From: Rhyacophila brunnea
Taxonomy: Eukaryota > Arthropoda > Insecta > Trichoptera > Rhyacophilidae
NCBI GenBank assembly: GCA_022495005.1
Contig: JAGYXB010000659.1
Location: 496,001 to 560,000 of the forward strand
Length of the DNA: 64,000 bases
Direction of reading: 5' to 3'
Numbering within the stretch: the stretch's first letter is position 1; every line of letters begins with the position of its first letter. The notes under the pieces were generated by a model. It had not been told where the DNA came from. It searched no databases and worked only from the letters and a program-made list of their open reading frames with translations. The position numbers and the translations under genes were made by a program. This document shows positions 23,041 through 35,179 of the stretch, piece by piece.

Positions 23041-23365
23041 GGCCCGATAAAAATATTAAGTACACTTCTCAATCGAGACAGTCGGTGGAGTCTGCGAATC
23101 TGCTGATGTTATTTGGGCATTAGCATAGAAACTTTAAGCACTCTGGTTTATTATCCCCAATAAGTACAGTGGTACTTTTGAAAACCCGTTTAAATTTAAT
23201 TTTAGCCTTTATTCTTAAGCGTCTATTATACTATATTTGAATGATGTATGTGCATGCAGTAAAATAATATGCAATTTTGTGCATGTCTCCCTCGATTTGA
23301 CCTTAACGGCTTTAAAAACATCGAAATTGACTCTGCAAAGAGGCGATTACTGTTACACATGATAC

Positions 23366-23428
23366 GCATGCGCTGTGGCAAAGAAAAAATGGCGGGAAAA
23401 CCGCGCGTCGGTGCCCCAAAATGGCGGC
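23366..23428 (+). promoter_or_regulatory. E2F / YY1 / half NRF-1 cluster
   Basis: In 63 bp: GCATGCGC (23366-23373), the E2F site GGCGGGAAAA (23391-23400, complement TTTTCCCGCC), then CCGCGCG, and the YY1/Pho site AAAATGGCGGC (23418-23428). It is a local CpG-rich peak typical of housekeeping promoters. The 88-codon frame across it has no family resemblance. No gene is assignable. Confidence 0.35.
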
Positions 23429-23699
23429 AATTATCCACAATTAGCTCGCGAAGCTTTTCGGCCGTGGGAAATCTTTCGGACGCTTGGACACTGGCAGTGG
23501 TGTGCGATATTTGGCCCAAAGATGAGGTCATATAGTAGTAATAATATAAAAACTATTTTCTAATATAACAAGAAACATAAACGAAGGTAAACGATAAGTG
23601 CCTACCATTGAAACTACCTAGATATGAACACTATCAGAGACCTAGCCTATAAAAATAAATTATATATAAAATCGGGTGCTTTATCGATTAAATTACCAC

Positions 23700-24090
23700 A
23701 TTTGTGTGCACACCCACGTTTCTGAATTAATAAAACCATCTTTTTCTTCTTCTGTTCGTATGCGTTCCTATACCATTCATCCGATTGCGATCAAACTTTG
23801 GTAAGTTGTTGTGCGTACACCCGCTTAGGTTTCTGAATTAGTACAACCATCTTCTTCTTCTTTTATTCTATCTTCTTCTATTCGTATCCGTTCCTATACC
23901 AAATTTGGAAAATCCATGCTTCTCACATGGACAACTGTATGTGGCCTGCTTACGCGTTGGAATTTGTGTACGCACCAGACGGAAAAACAAAAAATATTGT
24001 CTGTCTAAAAGCACTTCAATAAACAGAATTAAAACACAAAACATTTTTTTACTTTGAGTGGCAATGCAACGCATGCCGGGTACTCGCTAA
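23700..24090 (+). mobile_element. Helitron 3' end with helicase C-terminal relic
   Basis: 23920-24012 encodes, with one frameshift, QLYVACLRVG then VYAPDGKTKNIVCLKALQ and a stop. This is the C-terminal end of the Pif1-like helicase of Helitrons (LYVACSRVG...NLFVYAPDGKTKNIV). The segment ends CCGGGTACTCGCTAA before T, fitting the CTRR|T terminus. Upstream, 23710-23800 and 23815-23885 are a diverged tandem duplication with TTCTGAATTA and TCGTATGCGTTCCTATACC. Confidence 0.8.
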
Positions 24091-24211
24091 TAATGAATAA
24101 AATACTCGCCCGGCAAGCGAAAGTTGTAACTGTGTCCGAACCCTAATCAGTGTAATTCTAACTTGTCTAATAGATTTGTTGCTAAGGTAGTTTCATGGTC
24201 TATATTTAAAA

Positions 24212-24705
24212 TAATTACAAGATAAAAAAAACTTTTTATATACCACGTTTTTAAATTTTCTGTTGAATCATATAAACTTGACAATTCAATGTAGGTATTA
24301 ATAATTTAGGACAAATAAGTCAATTGTCAACAAATCATTTTTTTGCCATTTTGCAACAAAACAAACAAATATAGAATACTGAAATGTCATTTGGATTTCC
24401 ATAGTAACCCATGTATATATTAATAATTTAGGTGCTAGGACCCCCTTAGCAACCAATAATAGTGGATTGGATTACGGATTTCTTCCGAAATAACTTTCAT
24501 ACAAAACAGAATTAACTGAAAATGAATTCAATTCTACTTAAAGATGGGTAAAAGTATTAAAAAATTGCATTGGCATCGTGTTTTGATATATTCTAAAAGT
24601 TTCAAATGTCTAGCTAGTCGGGAAGTTAGTTAAAAATCGATTGCAAGATTTGTACTGGATAAACAACCACTGGATAAACAAGAATACGAACTATGAAAAA
24701 CGTGG
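24212..24705 (-). repeat. Dispersed repeat X, copy C
   Basis: Reverse orientation, from AATAATTACAAGATAAAAAA to GAAAAACGTGGTAAAA. Full length. Confidence 0.85.
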
Positions 24706-24768
24706 TAAAATGTCTTCATCTGTTTGTGTCTTCAGATTCGTTTACCTCAGAATCGAATAAATCTTCAC

Positions 24769-25558
24769 TAGGGATTGCAATACCGGTATTTCAAAACCGG
24801 TATCACAGTATTTTCTGATACCAAAATACCAGTTTTAAAAATCAGACAATACCGATATATTATTTGGTATTGAAAGAGGAAACAAAATGTATTAATTAAC
24901 ATAAAAGCTTTAAAAGTATGTTGAGAGTGTTTAGTTTAGACGTAGATATCTGAAATCGCGGTTAAATATTAGTCGTTTGTATAATCAATAGTAATCTCAG
25001 TCCTAGTGGCGAATATTTAATGATCGAATAATAACAATTACCTATACACTATAATGAACTTGACCGTACCTATTTTTTTCTATTTTTATTTACTGTAGTT
25101 TATACCTACAATAATGGAGAAATTTAATTTTGGTGAACAAAAAAAAAGTGAGTAACATTGTACCTATTTGGTTTTACTTCTTGCGTGATAAAAGTAAAGA
25201 TTTTTTTATGACTGAAAAATACAATAAACTAATACAATATTAGGCAAAATAACCAATTAATTTTCAGGTCACATACACATGTACTTTAAGAACACTACAA
25301 TATAAATTTATTAAAAGGAAGAAGAAAGTGCCAATAGTTCAAGTAGGTACTATGTATTTGTAATCAGCGTATTACCTTTACATATTTTTAATATTCACAT
25401 AATAATATGTACCTACCTATTTATATATTTTTGCTATAAATTATAATTATTATATAAATACTTCTGTTTTTTCATATATTTCACGAATACCGGTATCCAA
25501 TAAAAAATATTGAAATACCGGGAGGTATTGATATTTTCATTCGGTATTGCAATCCTTA
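24769..25558. mobile_element. hAT element with TAGGGATTGCAATACC ends
   Basis: The ends are TAGGGATTGCAATACCGGTA and CGGTATTGCAATCCTTA. The 8-bp duplications are ATCTTCAC (24761-24768) and ATCTTCAT (25559-25566). CCGGTAT motifs are repeated inside both ends. 790 bp and no coding capacity. Confidence 0.9.
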
Positions 25559-25602
25559 ATCTTCATATATCATGCTGCTCAGATACCTTATTCATTGCCC
25601 TC

Positions 25603-26030
25603 ACAAAGGGGGGGCTGACAGGGCTCCAGCCTGGGGGCCCCGGCTCAGGAAGGGCCCGGCGTGGCGAGTCGACCAGATAAAGTGATATAAATACACATCA
25701 CAAATCTTCTCTAATAGTAAAAGAAGTCGCCTGCGGCGCTATTTTCATTCAATAATGTTAATATTTTAAATTATGTCTTTGTACGATACAATTTTTATTT
25801 GTGTATACCTACTTGGCAATTCCATATTTCAAATGGATGTATTAAAATATTTAAAAAAAAAACACTAAAAATATACACATTAATTTTACCGCGTACATCA
25901 TTTGGAAAAAGTTACTGTGGAGCGTCACACTGCCTTTATTATCAGCGATAGGTAGGGGGGCCTGCCAAAGATCCTAGCCTGGGTGACCGCTTCAGGATGT
26001 GGGGGCCATGACCTTATTATATATGTGATG
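25603..26030. repeat. Dispersed repeat W, copy 1
   Basis: It starts with GGGGGGGCTGACAGGGCTCC and ends with CAGGATGTGGGGGCCATGA. The same two GC-rich ends around an AT-rich middle recur at 47071-47460. Class unknown. Confidence 0.7.
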
Positions 26031-26526
26031 AATTATGGGGTCACATTTCATTTTGTCAGGAAATTTTACACTACAAGTACATTGCTATAAGGATATTACA
26101 CCTTCTAGAATAAAACAATAGGCACGCCATTTGAAGTGCCTCCGAGATGCCCTGGCTTGTAAAACGTAAGCACCAAGCTAGTGACCCGCGCTTACTTCTT
26201 TTCTTGCAAAGAATCGCAAGTAATAATGAGGATAAAAAAGACAGCATGGTAATAATGAAAAAAATCACAATGAATCTTCTGGACAGTGCTGGAACAGGTA
26301 ATTATTTTACCAGTAATAATATTAGCACCAAACTGAATTTAGAATAAAATGTATACCTACAAACAATATTTTAAAAGTAAACATTTACATAGGGCTGTCC
26401 GACCTGGTCGCCACAAACGCCAACTATAATGCTTTTAAAAAAATTGCGCCGTCTTTTTTTCTTCACATAGTGTATGTCTGTATTGTTTTAGCTTTGTTTT
26501 TGCATATTATATGTACACCCACGATT

Positions 26527-26665
26527 TCTGCGCGGCTTAAGCGTCGGCCTATAGCGTCGTGAGTCTCAGGTTCAAATCCTGAGTCTGGAAAGTATTATAC
26601 TTACATATTGCTTTTCAATTTGTATATGAGTCAGAGTATGGACCTAATAGTTGAGCAAGTGTGAT
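26527..26665 (+). repeat. tRNA-derived SINE, 3' truncated
   Basis: It keeps the tRNA head with B box (AGGTTCAAATCCTGAGTCTG) and the body up to GAGCAAGTG. Confidence 0.8.
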
Positions 26666-27474
26666 ATATTAATATTTTGTAATTATGATCTTTGTCGTAA
26701 CAATCACAAAATAAAAGGGGTTTCTAAATAGAATAGAATAAAGTAAAGTTAAAAGCAAAGAGCATGAGACATGAGACACAAGGAAGGGCCGTGAATTACC
26801 TGATCTTTTTCAAGCCGAACAATAATTACTTCTGCAACCTCGCAACTGACAACTGTAAAATTTAATTAGAAAACAAGGGATTACACGGCTGAAAGCACGT
26901 GCAATCTATGATTTAAGATGTACATAATAAAGTCCTGGACGCCACACGATCTTGAGACCATGAAAGATTATAATTATTTAACAGTGTGGAATAAAGTGAG
27001 AACAATAAATAAAAGAGCAATTTATATACTTGACAGAAACTATATTATAGCAAAAGCAAGAAATTAGAAATACATTAAAAGGTTATTAAGCGGCTCGATA
27101 TTGAAATTTGGAAATACTATAATAAATACAAACAGCTAAGTTTGAAAAGAAACATTGGAAGAGTAGTGAATCAAATAATAGTTTTAAAATACCAAACTGA
27201 AACGATCAGAGGCTTCAAACACGGCGGCTGCATCGTGCTCCGTTAAGTGACTTCCATTATAAATTTTGGGTAAAACTCAAGCGGAGCACGACTATACTAG
27301 ATGACAGTCAGAATCAAAAAGCCTCAGTTGCTTGTTCCACACCTCGCGACCTTCGTTGTTGCCGGAAATTCTATCAGCGACATCTGTCAAATCGCGTACG
27401 CTCCATCAACGTGACCATACATATCGTCGGGGTTGCCAGCGGTATCAGTTAGTTATGTTAAAAAATGAACATAA

Positions 27475-27577
27475 CAAGTGGCTGACATCCATTTCTTGTG
27501 AGAACAAAATTCGTTACCACAAACCTCCAATCTGTGGAGGCCCATATGATCCTATTAGGATCGGACATGGTCGGAAA
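27475..27577 (+). repeat. SINE tail fragment
   Basis: CAAGTGGCTGACATCCATTT to CCTATTAGGATCGGACATGG. The head is missing. Confidence 0.75.
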
Positions 27578-27689
27578 AAAATTGTTAATTAATTATAATC
27601 ATTTATTTGTGTTCTCCATGCTCCTCTCTCCCATGTGCACTTTGATCAAATTATGTCTCAGTAAACTCAGTCGAAGCACACTTGAGTGC

Positions 27690-27815
27690 GTGGTCACCTC
27701 AGTCTTGTGCATCTGCTCCTGAGATATTCCCAGGCATAAGCAACTGCTGATGCTTCAGTTCACTCCAAACGTATGGACTCGTGATACGCTCGATTAGTGC
27801 AGGGCGGTTTGTTTG
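27690..27815 (-). repeat. Dispersed repeat Y, copy 2
   Basis: Reverse complement of the sequence at 2530-2690 (GTGATACGCTCGATTA, CTGATGCTTCAGTTCACTCC). Confidence 0.6.
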
Positions 27816-28559
27816 GAGGGAACTAAATATAATATATATATATAATAATGTAAATATTGGATACCTACCTGTAATAATATAAAACAACGTTTATAAAATT
27901 GATAAAGGTATACTTATCTGTAAAAAAAATCAAATGTCTCTAATTATAAAAACACCAATTATTATTACACTATCTAAAACTAATGAAAATCATTAATACC
28001 TAAGTCATTTTTAATAATTAATTTATTTGGCATCGTTCTTTTCACAAACTATAGATTTGAGGGTGATTTTCTTAGAACCGTATGCAGTTTATATGACGTG
28101 CTAAATGCAATTACAATTTATTTTAATTTCTAAATAAAATTATGAATGTGTATAAAGTAATTAGTGAATAATGGTATATTATTTATCGGTACAAAATACA
28201 ACGTAATTTATTATAATTATCTAACAACCAATTAATAAAGTTTCTAACTGATTTATTGGCAATGTATTCTAACTCCGGGTACACACTCGTTACTGTATTT
28301 TGTGGTAACGAAATTCGGTAACATCATCAAACTCACACCTGCTTTGTCCCACACTCGACGCCGTGACTTCATCGCGTTTCAATGTACTCCAGAATTATTA
28401 TACTGAATCATTTCGGTGGTATAGAATAACAACACGTCCAAACTTATTCAAAAGGTAACGCGTTACTTCATTTGGAGCGGGTTACTTTACCGATATTTCA
28501 CCGGAGCAGTCAAACCGTGTAACAGATAACAAAACGAGGTGGTAACATACCGTATAGGT

Positions 28560-29385
28560 AGATGCATTTGTTACCAGGTAAAAGGACCTGCACATCTATT
28601 CTATATGCAATACTGCTATCGGCCGCTATCGGGGGTAATTGAGGGTAGTTTATCATATGTCTGTATTGGGATATTATAATTGTTACAACATGTTAGACAT
28701 CAAAACTGTCTATCTCGCTCTAAAAGTTAGCACAGCCAAGAGAGGTGCTGTTAAAACCAGAGCGTTGGAGCGGAGCTCGGAGCAAGAGCACGGAGCAGTG
28801 GAGCAATGGAGTTTTACCCGGAGCAGGAGCGGAACCGGAGCACCGAGAGTTTGTAGTGCTCCACTGCTCCGGATGTTTTTTTTATTATTAAATTTTCGTT
28901 CTATAATCCGATGAAAATATTATATTTGACACTTTGCAATACTGGAATTATTTGAAATCCGGCGACACTGCCGAGTGATAAATAACCTCACATACTCACA
29001 TACACTTCACAAACAGAAGAGGCAGATAATGAAAGACGATTTGTTGTCGGGTTTTGTTTAATAGAATTAATAGTGAAAAGTACGAATAATAAGCCTTATT
29101 TCAAAACTACCTATTTTTAAAAATTTCAGTATTTGTATAGATACATATAGCACATGTTAAAACTTTTAACCCGGAGCGGAGCTGGAGCGGAGCAACTTAA
29201 AAAAGGGTCTGTTCCAATGCTCTGGTTAAAACATAGCACTTATTGTAACAATTACAACCACTTAACTTATTGTAAAAATTAGAATACTTCAATACATAAA
29301 AATATGAAAAGCTACCCTCGATAGCATAGCTGCCGATAACAGTCTTGTGTATAGAAGAGATGCGCTCGTAACCGAGCAAAGTGCG
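28560..29385. mobile_element. Foldback element Z, interrupted by a hAT insertion
   Basis: The left arm at 28590-28650 (CACATCTATTCTATATGC, ACTGCTATCGGCCGCTATCG) faces the right arm at 29310-29380 (complement, ending AGAAGAGATGCG). The hAT element at 28758-29224 sits between. The uninterrupted copy is at 60105-60772. Confidence 0.78.
28758..29224. mobile_element. hAT MITE family 3, nested in element Z
   Basis: The ends are CAGAGCGTTGGAGCGG and CCAATGCTCTG, with exact 8-bp duplications GTTAAAAC at 28750-28757 and 29225-29232. Clusters of GGAGCGGAGC-type repeats lie near both ends. 467 bp without coding capacity. The unoccupied target is preserved in the Z copy at 60105-60772. Confidence 0.94.
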
Positions 29386-29988
29386 GTAACAAAATTTTGA
29401 TCCGATTTAATGCGTTAAGTATTTATTATTACAATATTATAAGTAGATAGACTTAAATATATTAATTAATACTGTTGTAAATTAATATGAATGTAATATA
29501 CCTACATAATATATTGATGAACTGATGATTTGTTTATCATAGTTACGTGCTGCAAAAGCCAAGAACTGACTGGTAGGGGAAAAAAGTGAGGTAAATAAGT
29601 AAGTAGATATGTACTACCTACCATAACCAAGTATCGCATACGTCGCACTTGCGTGAGGTTCGATTCGCTTAATTTGCTTGTAAAACATTCACTGAACGCT
29701 CTTTACCTGACAGGTGTTGTAAATTTATTTGAGTTTGCTTATTCTTTAGTATTCTCTATTTAAAAAATATAACGCAATATTGATTGTATATTTTTACAAT
29801 TACGATTCTGTGTTTATTTCATAATATTATGTTATTTTCAATCAAGCCAAATTTTTAAACAAAATCACAACTTGTTGTATACCTTCAATAAGCCTACACA
29901 ACATTGCTTGAAACTTTCACAGTTGGTTTTTATTGTAATTGGTGTCATCATTGTGTATTCTTCCTCATTCTATTAAAATGGCTTCTCC

Positions 29989-30247
29989 AGGGCTCGTAAT
30001 GGACCGGAGCGCATCGGAGCGCCGTCCCTGTTCGTGAAATCGGTAAAATTATCGCTCCGTCTCGTGGAAAAAAAAATTGACCATCTGAGCTATATAGGCC
30101 ATATAATAGAAAATCTAACACACTTATTTTTATGAAATACACATAAAATTTGATAACTATGTCTTCTAACTATGATATCTATGTATTGTTCTTCAGAAAA
30201 CTGTCGAGCGCTCCGGTTCGTAAACTTTTCCATTTCGAGCGCTGGCC
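29989..30247. mobile_element. Foldback MITE family 4 (259 bp)
   Basis: It runs from AGGGCTCGTAATGGACCGG to CCATTTCGAGCGCTGGCC. The 8-bp direct repeat GCTTCTCC lies at 29981-29988 and 30248-30255. The interior aligns with the reverse complement of 19569-19815. Confidence 0.85.
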
Positions 30248-30259
30248 GCTTCTCCAACT

Positions 30260-31750
30260 ACCCGAAACGCCAAGTAAAGAAGAGTGAATACGGCCAGGGC
30301 CTACCCTTCTTAGAGTATAGATAGATTATGGCATACTTACCCCAACATTCAAATAACAATAATTATTTATATGTAATCTGAGTAACGTAAACCAGTAGAT
30401 AATTCTCAAACTGGGGGGCGCGGCTCCCTAGAGGGCCTTGGAGCTCCTGCCAGGGAGCCGCAAAATATTTCAGTATTTTAAAATAAAAATCATTAAAACG
30501 TGATCACTGAACGATAATATTTCCCAGACTTAAATGAAGACCAAAGCACAGTTGGATAAGTACACCATTATTTGCTAAATCCTTAAAATATGATTAGGTA
30601 TAGGTATAACATGGGTAGCTTAAGAATAATTAATTGATGTTAAATCACATAATTCCCTTGAAGTCGAATTTAATGAAAGAAGTCTTGCAGAATTTTAGAT
30701 AAGGCGACGGCAAGAACACCTGTCAATCGTAAAATCAGCATTGTTATACATAATTCCTTTTGCGACAACATACATAATATGCAAAATAGTATTTTTATCA
30801 TTACTGGTAATAAAAAAACAGGTCGTGTTTTTCAATGGAGACTTTGGAGCAAACCTTGCGAATTAGAATTTCAAACAGTGTACCGGATATTGGTGTATTT
30901 ATTACCTATGTAAAAATATGCAATCACACCCCTATTATTAAATTGTTTTTAAATTTTGAATAAAAATACCTATAATATTATTTATGGTAAATAAAGTACT
31001 GTTGGTCACTAAAGACTAAAATTTTTGGGGAGGGAAAGCCTAGAATTTTTTTGATTTCAGGGACCGTGATATGAAAAAGTTTGAGAAGCACTGTTCTATA
31101 GTTCTATATTCTCCCGCACTTTATGATACAGTTTTATGGATTATATGTGAGGGTGTATGAATGATGATGATAGTTTCTGAATGAGCTGATATCTATTGAG
31201 GCAATCACTTGAGCGTCTTAAGCGACGGAAAGCTATTAGAAGCCCGCACACGCCCGCTATCGAGATGCAACTGAATGTTCTTTGTAACACCGTCTCTCAT
31301 GACCCGTAATTGCTTATTGATTGTCTGGTGACAATAACACTGGGGATTAGGAGATGGGTGAGGAGATAAGGAGTGGAATGGAAACATAAATGGCCCAACA
31401 ACTTATTATATTATCATCTGTTTAATATTCATACAAGTGTAATATATATTATAATACCTACATATATGGAATGTACCAAATTATTTTAATACGAATGGCC
31501 CCGAATCAGTTGCAGGCCACGCGTTGCACAACACTGGTCATACGCGGTGCAGTGCACTGCAGTAGTGACGCACCGTATGCACACCGTGGGAAGAATTCAC
31601 CAAAATCGAATCAACTCCTCGCGAGTCTTGACTCTTTTGAGTCAGCTCTAACATATCGATCGTAATTGATACGTGTGTTCGATTCGGTACATCATTAAAT
31701 TACTTCCAGAGGATATCGGTAAATGAAGAGGCAATAATTCATAATAACGT
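30260..31750. other. Gene-free stretch
   Basis: No gene recognised. The CpG-rich segment at 31495-31630 contains the palindrome-like GCGGTGCAGTGCACTGCAGT. Its 64-codon frame has no family resemblance. Confidence 0.35.
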
Positions 31751-31756
31751 TAGAAT

Positions 31757-31967
31757 CAGTGGCGAAGGGTGGAGGTAGGCTGTTAAGATCCGACATAAAT
31801 AGTGCACTAGGAAAATATATTTGTTTTTATTGGACTAATATTACAATATGTAAATAGTGTTTGTTAGTTTTTAAAATTCAATTAAACCCTGTCTAATATG
31901 GTAAGCCACATGAGAAAATAGTAAAAAAATGTTCGTTTATCCATAAAATATCTAAAATTATACCACG
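31757..31967. mobile_element. MITE family 1, left half only
   Basis: CAGTGGCGAAGGGTGGAGG through ATCCATAAAATATCTAAAAT. The right half is replaced by repeat X copy D from 31985. Confidence 0.8.
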
Positions 31968-31984
31968 ACGGCACGACACCATAT

Positions 31985-32205
31985 ATATTACAACGTTTTT
32001 CTTAGCTCGTATTCTTATTTGTCCGGTGGTTATTTGTCCGGTACAAATCTTGCAATCGATTTTTAACTAACTTCCCGACTAGCTAAACATTTGAAACTTT
32101 TAGAATATATCAGATCACGATGCCAATGCATTGTTTTAATACTTTTAGCCATCTTTAAGTAGAATTGGATTCATTTTCAGTTAATTCTGTTTTGTACCTA
32201 ACCTA
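31985..32205 (+). repeat. Dispersed repeat X, copy D (3' truncated)
   Basis: It runs from ACGTTTTTCTTAGCTCGTAT to TTAATTCTGTTTTGTA, then breaks into CCTAACCTAACCG. Confidence 0.8.
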
Positions 32206-33645
32206 ACCGATTTTTTTTAAACGGTACATGTTCAAACACGCGCATTAGCATCATTTTACTCCCTATTTCAAGTATAGTTTGTCAATTTATGGCTACGGCC
32301 GTATGTTGTAGCTTAACCACTGGGGAATGCCAAAAGAAATGGCGTATTTCAAAAAAACACTACCTTATTCTTAGGTCAATAATTATTATAAAGCAATCAT
32401 TATTCGTAGGATGTTTATCACACTTGAATGGTCAAAGACATAGCTTATAATTAGTATCTTTAGAATTATCTTCAGATGTGTTAATCTTGCCCATTTTTTG
32501 AATAATAAAATGCCTAATTCTTGTCAAATTTGGGATCACAGAGATTATCAATATATTTTTTTATCGTAAATATTTCACTATAATAATGTCGATTTAAATT
32601 ATACTGATGGTTTTATAAATGCGTTTAAAAATTAATAAACGTAAAAAATCTTAACACCACTGCACATTTATGTACTGAAATATGACTATATTCTAAAACA
32701 TTAGAGCGAGAGGTTTAAAAGAATACTATTTTATGCAATAAAAATACTTTATGCAGTCATCAAATGTTTAAAATAAATATAAAGGATAATTAGGCTTCAA
32801 AATTATATAAATAGATTATCTACAACTTTTAAGGTATGTCCAGGATCATGCTTTTAAAATAGAACAAAAGCTCCATTTTGACCTACGCTGAGCATGTCCC
32901 CCCTTAAGAATGTAGATTTAAATGTGTATTCACGTTCTCAATCTGGGAGTCCAATGTTACATGGTTTTCAAAATACTTAGGTACTTCTAAAACGACGGTA
33001 GTCTAATTATTATACTTTACAGCCGAAAAAGTGGATGTCCAATTTAAGTAATTTTTGGTAGGTACCTACCAAAAAGATTAATTGCAAAAGTGCGGAAGTC
33101 CAACTTACCTACGTAGTTTTAGTCCAAACGCGTGTGAGCATTTTAACTAGATTAGATTAACACTATTTTAAAATTGCTCTCCTGCAAAATATTGAATATG
33201 TGACTTCCAGACTTTGAGCTCTAAGGCAAAGTGTAGACGAGTCTTTCCTCAAGATATCGTTATCAACGAATCAAATCAGAGAATTCTGTGTTCTCTAAGT
33301 GAAATACTTCAAAAGGGCACTACCTTAGCATATTACTTTAATCTTATATAGGTACGAGTACTATGTATCAGAGCCTAAAACATTCGCGCATAATAATGTT
33401 GTCACGACTGCGCACTTTGTCCAAAATCATTAATAAAAAAAATATCTTCAACGATGGGTATACATGTTTTGAAAAATACGTAATTTAAACACATCGCTCA
33501 TTTTTATGTCGTCAATGAGTTTTTGAAGTTTCATTGAATTAGTGTGTCGTTGTCATTTACTAGTGTGTACATACATATTCAATAGTAGTAAATATCGTGC
33601 TATTCTCGTAAGTATACCTGACAAGTGTGCTCTATTAATCAGATC
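32206..33645. other. Gene-free stretch, possibly inside a degenerate element
   Basis: No ORF or known repeat. It lies between a left family-1 end (31757) and a right end of the variant family (33686) and could be the inside of an older, larger element. Confidence 0.3.
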
Positions 33646-33686
33646 TCCACAGCCTACCTCTTTCTAAAAGTCACCCTTCGCCACTG
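33640..33686. repeat. Right terminus of a family-1 variant
   Basis: CACAGCCTACCTCTTTCT, AAAAGTCACCCTTCGCCACTG. It pairs by sequence with the left terminus at 34302 (CAGTGGCGAAGAGTGACTTT, TCGAAAAAGTTAGGCTGT), though the two face outwards from different elements. Confidence 0.55.
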
Positions 33687-34301
33687 CTATGTATAGATAT
33701 GTGGGTATATAAATAAGGTTAGTAAGAGCTGGTATTTTAAGTATCCTCCTAAAGGAGTTATATATTTTAGAATAGTTAGGTGCATATAATATATATACGG
33801 CTAGTAGTACCCATGCTAGGTTGATGCTCTTCCAAACATAATGACAGCAGTCGACTGTGCTGTGAACATAGGTAATTTAATTACTTATACCTAATGTGTT
33901 TTCCTGTCACTCGGTTTTATAGGTCGACCCGATTGATGGCTTCCAATATTAATCCATTTTATGTAATGAAATTGTGGGCGCGGCTGACTGACATCGTACC
34001 AGTATTGACTAGTCGCCACACCTATATAAAATGCAGTAGTCAATAATAATTCGATTAGATATATAAATAAGTAGGCAAGCTGCAGTGCTGTGTGCGAGTA
34101 TATTCAAACCCTAAAATGACATTAATCGAGACAATTTTCATCGTCAATATGTTTGCCATCAACATAATACGAACCTGACGACACACCTCGAACGGAACTT
34201 TGATCTACATGTCGAGCTTTAAAGTCTAAATAAGATGCCACTGTTTCCGACGATAGTAGACTTTCGAGTGAAGTTCTCGTCTGCATTCAACCAACCATTT
34301 G

Positions 34302-34375
34302 CAGTGGCGAAGAGTGACTTTTCGAAAAAGTTAGGCTGTAGAGATCAGAGAAAAAGAACACACTACCCGGTATAC
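34302..34375. repeat. Left terminus of a family-1 variant
   Basis: CAGTGGCGAAGAGTGACTTT and TAGGCTGTAGAGATC. The next right-type end downstream is at about 40955-40969 (AAGCCTTCGCCACTG), without a matching duplication, so a single element cannot be claimed. Confidence 0.5.
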
Positions 34376-34864
34376 TTACAGGAAATAAAAAGATAGTACG
34401 TTATTACTACTGATGAATAGGTATTCACTACTGTGATAACGATTTTATTTTTTTATTGAATCTATTATTAACTTACTTATTGATTATCACTATTTATTTG
34501 GTATAGGTACTCTAATGATCGAATTGACAAGATGTAATCAACCATTTAAAGGCCCGTTGCATCACCTCTATGATTGCAAGACAAAGCCTTAACTTCGAAC
34601 GCCATCTGCCACCTGATGTCTTTTGATCAAGTCTAGATAGAGGGAAAAACTAGAATTAACACAGATTCACGAGCCGAATGCTTATGTCAATAACCTAATT
34701 ATTGTACGTTAACAGATGGAATGTTATAGCAGTGATGCAAAACGTTGGGTGAATCTGATTTAGACAAAGTTTCCGTACATATTATTCTTATTTTTTTGAT
34801 GCTGTGCTGTATCGAGACGAGAGATTGCGTAACCAAGATTATCTCCTTCTACATACGCCTCTCC

Positions 34865-35175
34865 CAGTGACGTCCCTAGACAAAATGCCGCCCCTAGGCA
34901 GCACTAAAATGCTACCCCATTTTTTTATACAATATTTTTCATCATCCTTCCATGACTTCAATATCTAAAAAATATATAGGTCTAATTTAAATACCATCTC
35001 TACTTCAAAAGACAATATTACGAGTCCACGGTTTTCAGATAAAATTCAACATACACAAGACAAAACTCTAGAGTGACTGGCAAAAATATTTGGATAAATT
35101 AATAATTAGGGAAGTACGAGTATGTACCTACCCATAATTCAAATATAATTCTCAAATCTGCACGTGTCTAATTAA
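34865..35175 (+). mobile_element. hAT MITE family 2, 3' truncated
   Basis: The left end CAGTGACGTCCCTAG and inner AAATGCCGCCCCTAGGCAGC align with 53026-53370. The right end is missing. Confidence 0.8.
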
Positions 35176-35179
35176 ATTC

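Noticed and set aside
23269..23535. 88-codon + strand frame over the E2F/YY1 cluster
   Set aside because: The frame arises from GC-rich regulatory-like sequence, and the overlapping frames on both strands are equally open. No domain recognised.
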